Part shown: piece after piece, positions 32,001 to 41,000 of the stretch
Layout: every line of letters starts with the position of its first letter
Numbering within the stretch: the stretch's first letter is position 1
Assembly (NCBI GenBank): GCA_026770575.1
Contig: MU657248.1
Location: forward strand, 9,098-52,942
Direction: 5' to 3'
Source of the DNA: Pelagophyceae sp. CCMP2097
Taxonomy: Eukaryota; Sar; Pelagophyceae
Length of the DNA: 43,845 nt
Position numbers and translations under genes: made by a program
Notes under the pieces: model-generated
What the model was told of the DNA's origin: nothing
The model's database searches: none
The model's input: the letters and a program-made list of their open reading frames with translations, nothing else

Positions 32001-35000
32001 CGAAGACCCGTTGGACGGTCCTTGAGAACAGTCTCTTCGACTGCGGCCCCTCTGCGACTTCCCCTGGACGGTCGCTCGGACGGCCGCTCGGACGGCCGCT
32101 CGGGCGGGCCCTTCAAAGAGGCCGAAGCAAGCGACTGTGTAAAGGCCGTGTAAGTGGTCGCCAAAGAAGCAGGCGCCCAAGTTTGGAGCCACCCGAAAGC
32201 GGGCTGTAGAAAACCCGATCTGACCCGGCAGAGGCCACCGGAGACCATCCAAAGGCATCGCGGAGGCCACCCGAGAGAAGACTCTCCACGAGAGGCCCCA
32301 GTTCTTCAAGGGGCATCTGGCCCCGCAACAGACGGGAGTCGAGCACTGTCGACAGCACTGGACCTGCCCCGAGAGCACGTTGCGAGAGCACGTTTCTGGG
32401 TGGCTTTTTCGCCCCGGCCGGGATTTCGACAATGGGTCGTTGCCCCAGTCTCGGGCCGTCCGTACCGCAAACGCGCCTTTCTGGTCGACGAGAGACATGT
32501 CCGGTTGGTCGAAAAAAACGAGGAGAAAAAGAGGAGAAAACCCCCTGGCCTTTCAACCGCCGAATCCGTTGCGGCGACGTCACGCGACCGCTTCGTCGCA
32601 ACGGTTTCAGACGCGGCAAGATTTGCCGGCGGTTTCTTCCTTGCAACGTCGCCCGGCTCTCTTGCAGCCCCAAAGGTCGCAAGGGCGGTCGCAAGGGCGG
32701 TCGCAAAGGGCGGTCGCAAAGGGCGGTCCTTTGGAGGGTCCCTTCCCAGTTGCATGCCCTCGGTGGCGCGGTCCCTCGCCCGTCTGATCCAAATGTTGCA
32801 AAAGGCATTTTTTCCAAAAGACGCGGCCCTCTGCGGCGGGCGTCGCGTCGACGTTTTCAAAGGCGAGGGCCTACGGCTTGGTCCGTCGGCGCGCCGTCGG
32901 CGCTGCTGGTTTTACCGTCGCCCAAGCGCCGGAAGGAAGCGGGCGCGCGCAAAAGTCCGTCTTTGTGTCCGATGGCATCCTCCTGAATCGCATCGGAATG
33001 CCGTGCCGATTGTCGAACACGCCGTCGTTGCGCGCTCGATGCGCCCATGCCGAGCGGCATTCCGAATCGTTGCACGAATTGAATCGCTAGAACAGACAGG
33101 CCCCACGGGGCAAGGCCGATGGCGCGGTCACTCGCAAGGCCACTCGAAAGGGCCCGATCTCGCGCAGGATGCCTTTGCCAGAGACGCGCGTGCGGGCCCC
33201 GTTCGGAGCCCCCTCGTTCCTCGCACAAGATGGTTTGAGAGAGGGCCCGTCCAAGTGTCCTTCTGACCCGCCCAGTTGACTCCGAGGCCTTTAGTCGCGG
33301 GGCCGACAGCCTTTGCGACCGTCCGTCGGGACAATCGAGAGGCCGCAGAGGGCTTTTGAGCCTCCCACTCTCAAAGCACTGTGTGGCTTGCTTCACCATC
33401 TCGCAAACCGGAGGACACCGGTCCGTCTGTGCAGTTTTAAAGGCCCGAAGGAACACTTCGAGGCGCTGCGGACCTTCGAGGAGGAGCCGCATGCCCAGAG
33501 CAGCTCACGGGACACTCCGGACACCCCCTTGGGCGACTCGCGCCAGCCCAAACCCGTCTGGGTGGCCGGGAAGCGGCCATTATGAGGCCTCCGAAGGTCA
33601 ATCGTTCTTCACGGAATGACCGGTGTCCTCCAGTTTACGAGCGAGGGGATCGAAAAGTCCCGGGTCGGTCTCGTCGCCGAAAATAATCGCCAAAAAATGA
33701 CGTCGAACTCGAATTCGAAGACGGTCCGTTTTTTTAAACCGCGAGGGAAACGGACCGTCTTCGAATTCGAGTTCGACGTCATTTTTTGGCGATTCCTTCC
33801 CCTGGACAAGTCCCCACCAAAGCCTTGGGGTTCGGCCCTCGGGGCCCTTGTCAAAGCGGTCACCGAGGGCCCGTTCTTGGGACCGTCCGAGGCACTCTCC
33901 AAGCGACCATCCAAGCGACCGTCCGGGGGCCCGTCCGAGGGCCCGCCCCTCTGGGGCGCAGAGGGGTCGGATTTGAGGAGACGGCAGCCTCCTCGACGGC
34001 CCAAGGGACCGTCCGAGGGACTGCCTTCAAGGGACCGTCCCTCGGGATCGGCCAAAGGGACCCTCGAAAGGACCTTGGAAAGGACCTTGGAAAGGACCTT
34101 GGAAAGGACCGTCCACGGAACCGTCGCATTCGGGCCCGTCCGAGGGACCGCCCAAGGGGCCGCGTCTTGAACAGTCGAGAGGCAGAGTCCAAAGGGCCGC
34201 CCGAGAGGGACCGTCCGAGAGGGACCGTCCAAAGGGCCGTCCGAGAGGGACCGTCGCGTTCGGGCCCGTCTCCGGGGCCCGTCCAGGCTCCACGGGACCG
34301 CCCCTCCGCACCTGTCCAAATGGACTCTCAAAAGGCCCACCGCAGGGTTCGTCGACCGACCCCGCCGCAGGGATGCTTGGACCAAAGGCGGGCCCCAAAC
34401 TGCCGTTCCCATCCTTCGGGGCCTTTCGTTTCGGCCGGGAGACGTCGCCTTCCAAGACTGACACGGGTCCCGTTCGAGTCTGATTGAAGCGTCCCGAGGG
34501 CCCATATGACCTCTGTGATTTTTGTGACAAGTCGAATACGACAAGTCGAGTACGGTCCCATTCGACCGCGTCTGAAGCGACGCTCTTCCCGGAGGCTGCC
34601 TGGAACTTGGCCCCTAGGCCACGGCCCCGTGGCAGAGGTCGCTGTGGCACAGCCCCGTGGCAGAGGTCGCTGTGTCAAACGGTCCGAGTGGCAAACTTGC
34701 CCAGAGAGTCGCCCGTGTAGGGAGACGGTCCCTGACTCTACGACTCCTCTCCCTCTGGCAAGGGCCCTCTGGCAAGGCGGTGGTGGCAAGCTCCCAGGAC
34801 TCGTTGGACTCTGGCAAGGTCGCTCTGGCGCAAGGTCGCTCTGGCAAGGTCGCTCAACTCTGCTCTGCCGACAAGGGCCGGTGAAAGCTGCGGCGACAGC
34901 GGTCGGAATACGTGCCCTCTTGACCTTGAGACGCCCCTGAGACGTGGGTCCCAGAGGCATCCAAGACGGCACTTTGTACGGCACTTTGGCGGCCGCCGGC

Positions 35001-38000
35001 AGCGGCCCGTCCAGAGGGACCGCGCCATCGAGACCGCCATCGGGCCCGTGGAGACGCTCGATCCGAGAACCGGCGCCGATCCGAGAACGGGCACCTTTGG
35101 ACCGAGCACTTTGCCCCCGTTCTCTTCGGGGGGGCGACCGTCTGGGTTGTTCAGAGGGGCCTCTCCAGAGGGACGTTCGGGCCGAGGGGCAAAGGCAGAG
35201 GGGCCTTTCGTCTCGGGTTGGTGCGAGACCGCCGTCTCCTCTGCACCGATGCAAAGGGCCGGTGTATGCGGGCCGTTGGACAACGGGCCGTCTCGAAGAG
35301 CCGCCTTTCGAGACGGTCCACCCCTCTCCCGGGACCCGAGGGCATGGACACAGAGAGGCCCTCATCGTCGACGCCAACACGGCCGAAAAGGACGGCCGTC
35401 TCCAGAGGGGCCGTCTGCGAGGACCGCCCCACGAGGACTTTTTTGGGGATGCAACGCAACGCAACTTCTCTCCACCATCTTCGAGAGCAGCACCGATGGA
35501 CCCCAAAAGCCCTTGGATTTTCGGCGCATTTCGGGCGTGGTGCGCCCCTTCGAGTGCGCCCCGCAAGAGGGCCTCTGCAAGGGCTCTTCCACCGTCCCTC
35601 GCCCCGCGTGTCCTTGGCGAATTTCAATGGGGTGCGCCTCCAGGACCGCCCTCGTATCATCGGCACCGTCTCGAAAGCGACGTGCCAATCGGCGGGGGTT
35701 CATATCGGCGGGGCGCACAAAGCGGCGGCTCAAAAGGGCCCGTCTCCGGGTTTCTCAGCGGCTGCGGCCTCGTTCCTGGACACCGATTCGCACCAAGTCC
35801 AAATACGTCTTGAAATCCATTTCACCCTCGCCGCTGGCCTACGGGTTGCCCTCTTTTTAAGCGAGGCGGCGCAAAGAAACCCATTTGCGCCTCACGCCCG
35901 TCGCAGGGGAGGCCGCAGACAAGTCAAAGTTGCCAAGCCCGACTCGCCTCGTTGGAGTACGTCACCGACTCGGCGAAGACGCGGCCGACGAAGCTGCGCG
36001 AATTTTTTGTGCAATTTAAAATGTAAAATGTAAATTGTTGGGGGGGGCTTTGGGGTCGAGTTCGGCCCTTCAACCGGCGGGGTCGAGTTTGCCGGGTTTG
36101 CGATGACACCCGCGGGTAAGAGCCCCAACCCTTCAAAGGGGTTGGTCTCGAAGACAAGCCCGCGAGGCTTCGGCACAGATTGAGCAACCCATACACTGCC
36201 CCTGCTTCTGGCTCTCCGGCGCCGCCACCGGGTGTATGGCAGTCTGCAAGACCTCTTTGACGGCCACTTGCAATGCCCAACGCGCCGTCGCTCGCAGGGC
36301 CTCTTTCCAGATGCCCTTGAACCGCCCGGAAGGACGGGCTCCTGCAAGGCCCTTGCATCTCGAGAGGCCGTTCAAAGGCGCCGTTGAGAAGGGGCCTTCT
36401 CAAGGGGCGATTTCGAAACGCCATGCGCCGTCTCGAGCGGCCGTCTTGAGGCGCCGTTTCGAAAGGCCGCTTCAAGGAGCCCTCTCGAGGGGCCGTCCAA
36501 AGGCGCCGTGTCGAGGCGACGTTTCGAGGCGACGTTTCGAGGGGCCCTCTCGAAGGGCCAACAAGAGGGGGCTTCTCGAGGCGCCGTCTCGAGGGACCGT
36601 ATAAAGGGACTGTTTCGAGGGGCCCTCTTGAGCGGCCTCGTCTCGGGGCCGTCTCGAGAAGCGGTCTCTCGGGGCCGTCTCGAGGGCCCTTGAAAGAGAC
36701 GTTGCGAGTGACCGCGCATTCGGCGGAGCAAGTGACCACCAGAGTCGCTCGCTGGGCGGGCCCCTGGCCTCTGACTCTTCGGCTGCCACTATCGGCGCCG
36801 TTTAAAAGGCCCCTGCGCCGCCGTTTTCACCGGCCTTGAAGCCCTTTGAACCGGCGTCCTTTGGGAGTCGTTGGACCCGCACCTCCGTTTTTCGAGGCCT
36901 GGTGTTTTTCAGCGGCCAAAGGGCGGCCAAAAGGCCCCTGCCCGAAAGGCACGTGGCGGTGACCGCGAGCGAATTCGAGAGCAAGACCTCCAACCCGCAA
37001 ACGGACCCGGGAGTGTAGAGGAGCAAGCATGAAAGGTTCCGATACAAAGGCCCATGCGGCATGGTCGCGCATGGCCCACGCTCCCGGCTCCCGCAGCGGC
37101 ACCTCCCAGAGTCGCGGCGCCCCGTAGGGGAGGGCGGCTTCTCCAGGAAACCCCGGACGGGGGGAGCCCTCGAGACGGGCGCCCTCTCGACGGGCTCCCA
37201 AAACGGCTGCTCGATGGCCGCTGCTCGATGGCCGGTTGAAACGGCACTTTGGAGACGGCCCCCTTTCAACGGCGTCGTGCAACGGCCCCTTTTCAACGGC
37301 GTCGTTCGACCCTGGCCGTTTTTCGGCGATGCTTTTTCAGGGTCCCTTTTGCCGAGCCTCCTTGGACGGAATCAAAAACATCTGCCGCGTCTCGAGGCCT
37401 TTGAGGACGGGGCCGCCTCTCGACTTGCAAGTCGCCATCAAGAAGCGGCCTCGAAGAGGAGCTGCTTCGAGCGCCCCTTGTGACCTCGGGGGCCTTTCGA
37501 GTCGGGGGCCCTTTTCGACGGGGCCGTTGCGCCGTGTCGAGCGGCCATTGAAAGGCGCCGTTCCCACCGGCCGTTGAGAAGGGGCCGTCTCCTTCGGCTT
37601 CTTCTCGGGGCTTCTTTTCGAGGGGCCTTTTCGAGGGGCCTTTTCGAGGGCCGTCTCGAGTGGCCCTCTCGAGTCGACGCCTCGGCGCCTTTGCCCAGAG
37701 GCCGGTGCGGCGCCACTTCGAGCGGCCCGAGGTCAAGGGCTGCCTCCAGAGGCCGTTTCGAGGTGCCTTGCCGAGTGGGGTCTTCTCCCCGTCTCAAGGC
37801 GCTTTTTCGAGGTGCTTTCTCGAGGGGCCTTTCGAGGAGACGGGGCAAGAACTCGAGGGAACCGCCGAGAACGGCCCTCTGAGAGACCTTTTCGAGGGCC
37901 GTCTCGAGGAGAACGAGGCCGTCTCGACGTCGCCTCGACGGACCGCCGAGAAACGGCCGCCTCCGGGACCGCCGAGACCGTCTCGAGTTGGTCCGAAGAC

Positions 38001-41000
38001 CGTCACAACGTATTGGGGCCGTCTCTATTGCGAGCCAGCACCGCAGTCTCCGGGCCGCCGAGAAGGGCCAGACGTTGTCTTTCCAGACGAGGCAGAGGGC
38101 CTTTTCCCGTCTTCAGGTCCGCCCCCAAGGGGCCCCTTTAGAAAGGCGCCTAAAAGACCGGTGGAAAGGGGCCTTCGAGAAGAAACCGTCTCCAACCCGT
38201 CTTCCAAGAGCCCCTCGAAGGGGGTGTGTATTCGCTTCGGGATTCGGCCTCGTCGGTCGAGATCTTCGGGTTCTTGCCCTCGGAATCAAGCGCTTCCGGG
38301 GCGTCGCCGAATGGAAATCGCGGCCGGGCCGCCTCTCTCGAGACGCCGATGAAGCGTCGCCCAAAAAAACGAAGCGGCGGGCGCCCAAAAAACCCCCCCT
38401 CGAGACCCAGAAAGGACCGCACACTTCAGGCGGTCAAACTCCAAACCGGGGCAACGCACGCCGGCGTCAGCCGCGCGCCGCGCCGCGCGCCTCGAGGCAC
38501 CATGGTCAACGGCGCGCGGCCAAACAGGCAAAAGTACCTCTGAACCGCAAGAGCTCGGCCGGCGAGACCATGCCGTTGTGGTCCGCGTCGAGCTCCAGAT
38601 AATCCGAATATACCTGGTATTTTCCTGGTATTTTCCTGGTATTTTTGGGATTTCGAGTCCGGGGTGGCCCAGCCTTCTTCGCGTCCGGAATCGGCCACCT
38701 TGTTGCGGCATTCGGCCGGGCGAGCGGCCTCTGGGTTTGAGCAGGAGCGAGGGCCCCGAATGGCGTCGCACTCGCCTCATTCCCACCGAGGTTCGTCGCT
38801 GATCCAAGCGCCTTTCGTCTCGGTGGCATCTCATTCGGCAGACGACGGCGTTGGCGTCTTCAAAGGGACAGTCTCATTCGGCCGTCGGTGGAGCCTTGGT
38901 CTTTATGCCTGCCTCTCCGCGCCTCGAGGGCGCGACCTTGGGTTGGACGTCTTCGGGAGACGGGTTGGACCCGTCTTTGGGAGACGGGTTGGGCCCGTCT
39001 TCGGGAGACGGGTTGGACCCGTCTTCGGGAGACGGGTTGGACCCTTTCTTCGGGAGACGGGTGGCCAACGACGGCCCCTCAAAGAGCCAAACGTCTTTCA
39101 AGGCACTTCCTCTGGGCGCCTTGGTGCGGACCGCACGAGGGGCTGTATACGAACCCGGGCTCCCTGGCCACCTAGCAGGGCGGCTCACTTTGAGCCTCTC
39201 TCGACAGCGCTGTATGGAGATTGCCGCCCCGGTCGGCCGTCGATGCGCATTCGTCCAACTTTGCCCCGTTTCGGACGGCGGATTCGGCCAAACTTGATCC
39301 GGTTCAAGGACCGCCTTCGAGGTGAACCAACGTTGCTTCCGGAGCGCCGTCTGAAAAAGGCGATGCGTTCGGACTCTCTCAATTCGGCCCTTTGCCTCCA
39401 AGGACTTTCTTGCGCAACGCGGGGCCCGTATCGGAAGCACAAGCGCAGCCTTCCTCCAAAGCTGCTTTTGGCCTTCTCCAAAACGCAATTCGAAACGGCC
39501 CGTTCTCCAAGCAACTCGCCTCCAAAACGAAACAGGCCAGTCCAAAAACGGCCCCGAAATAAAGGTGGACGGTGGACCCAGGTGCAAAATCTCCGAAGAA
39601 CAAGTGCCCGGAAATAAGAGTCTGCCCGACCTTTTTCTGAAGAGGTCCCCGCGACTAAGAAGGTCCAAAGCCGATGAGGGGCCCGATACAAGGTCCCCGT
39701 CTGACAAGGTTGCCCGATACAAGGTGCCCGTGTTTCCCGTCTGACAAGGTTGCCCGAGACAAGGTCCCCGATACAAGGTGCCCCGTCTGACAAGATCCCC
39801 GATACAAGTTCCCCGATACAAGGTGCCCGTCTGACAAGGTGTCCCGATACAAGTTCCCCGATACAAGGTGCCCGTCTGACAAGGTTGCCCGAGACAAGGT
39901 CCCCGTGTTTCCCGTCTGACAAGGTGTCCCGAGACCAGGTCCCCGATCCAAGGTGATTTTGTGAAAAGGTGATTTTGTGAAAAACGGCCGGTGGCTTGCG
40001 TCTGAGAGGGACCCGTCGAGCCGTTGAAGGGTCGCCTTTTGCCCCAAATCCACGTCGGCGGGTCGCTGGAACTTTTGAGCACTGTGGAGTCAGACACCGG
40101 GTGCCGTCGGACCTCATATTCACCGGCTCTCTTGAGACGGCTGCATCGCGATGCAGCGTGGTCCTTTTGCCCATGTTTTTGGGTGCCGCGACGGTGGAGT
40201 CTCCAGCGGCGATTCCTGACTTGTGAGCCGGTCCGCCCTCTTTTCGGCGGTCTTTCTAGATGCACGGCATGGGTGCACTGGATGGCTTGGATCATCCCTT
40301 TGGCGTGGCTCGATCCACGCCCTTTTTCGCCGCGCACTGCGCCGAGGCGTCCGTTGCGGTGGCCCTTTTTCGACCAGATTTAATTCCGGGCTTTCGAGGT
40401 GATTGATGCATCTTGCCAGACGTGGGTCGGCATTCGGGACTTGGGACCGTCTCTGTTCGGGCCGTCTGCAGAATTTGGAGGCGCATTTTCTCGAGGTCGG
40501 AGACCGCCTTTTCACGGAGAGCGCCTTTGAGCGGCCCCGGTGGAAACGAGTCAGTTTGTGGCAGTCACAACGGCGCAAATCTGGCCCTCGTTCGAGAACC
40601 CGGGTCGAACTTGGGGCCCTTGTTGAGGAGCCCTTGTTGAGGGGCCCTTGTTGAGGGGCCCTTGTTGAGGGGCCCTTGTTCTCAGAGCCCTTGTCCTCAG
40701 AGCCCATTTTTGAAGGGCCCATTTTGGAAGAACCGTATCTTTTCTTTTCGGGCCGTTTCTTCGGCCGTCGACAAAGGGCCGTCTCCCACATTCTCCAGAG
40801 GGACGTGATACGCTCTCTCTGGGTTCCCGTCGTGCGGTCTTTGAGAAGCCGGCTCACTCGAATGGTGCCCCCCCAAGATGGCGTTTTCGAGAGGCTCTCA
40901 CACCGCGCCGGAGGCGAGCTCTGGCCTCGGCGGTTCGGGCCCACACCAGCTCCCTTCTCACCGCTCCCTTGAACCGTCGCGGACCTTTGCCGGATTTGAA

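Larger units (their letters stand above)
29662..35793 (-). other. 6-kb intronic tract, repeat-filled
   Basis: Contains GGGCCCGTCTCGAGG words (30110-31050), an imperfect fold-back (31440-31700), a duplicated 80-bp block (31714 and 32011), GGGCGGTCGCAAA tandem units (32683-32735), a perfect 47-bp hairpin (33685-33794), GGACCGTCC words (33840-34320) and GTGGCAAGGTCGCT words (34620-34860). One short coding exon of about 39 nt must lie somewhere inside. Confidence 0.65.

Noticed and set aside
38874..40337. 487-codon - strand open frame
   Set aside because: It falls between two phase-matched PPP2R3C exons and is mostly minisatellite translation, such as the 24-bp unit giving repeated Ser-Pro-Glu-Asp.
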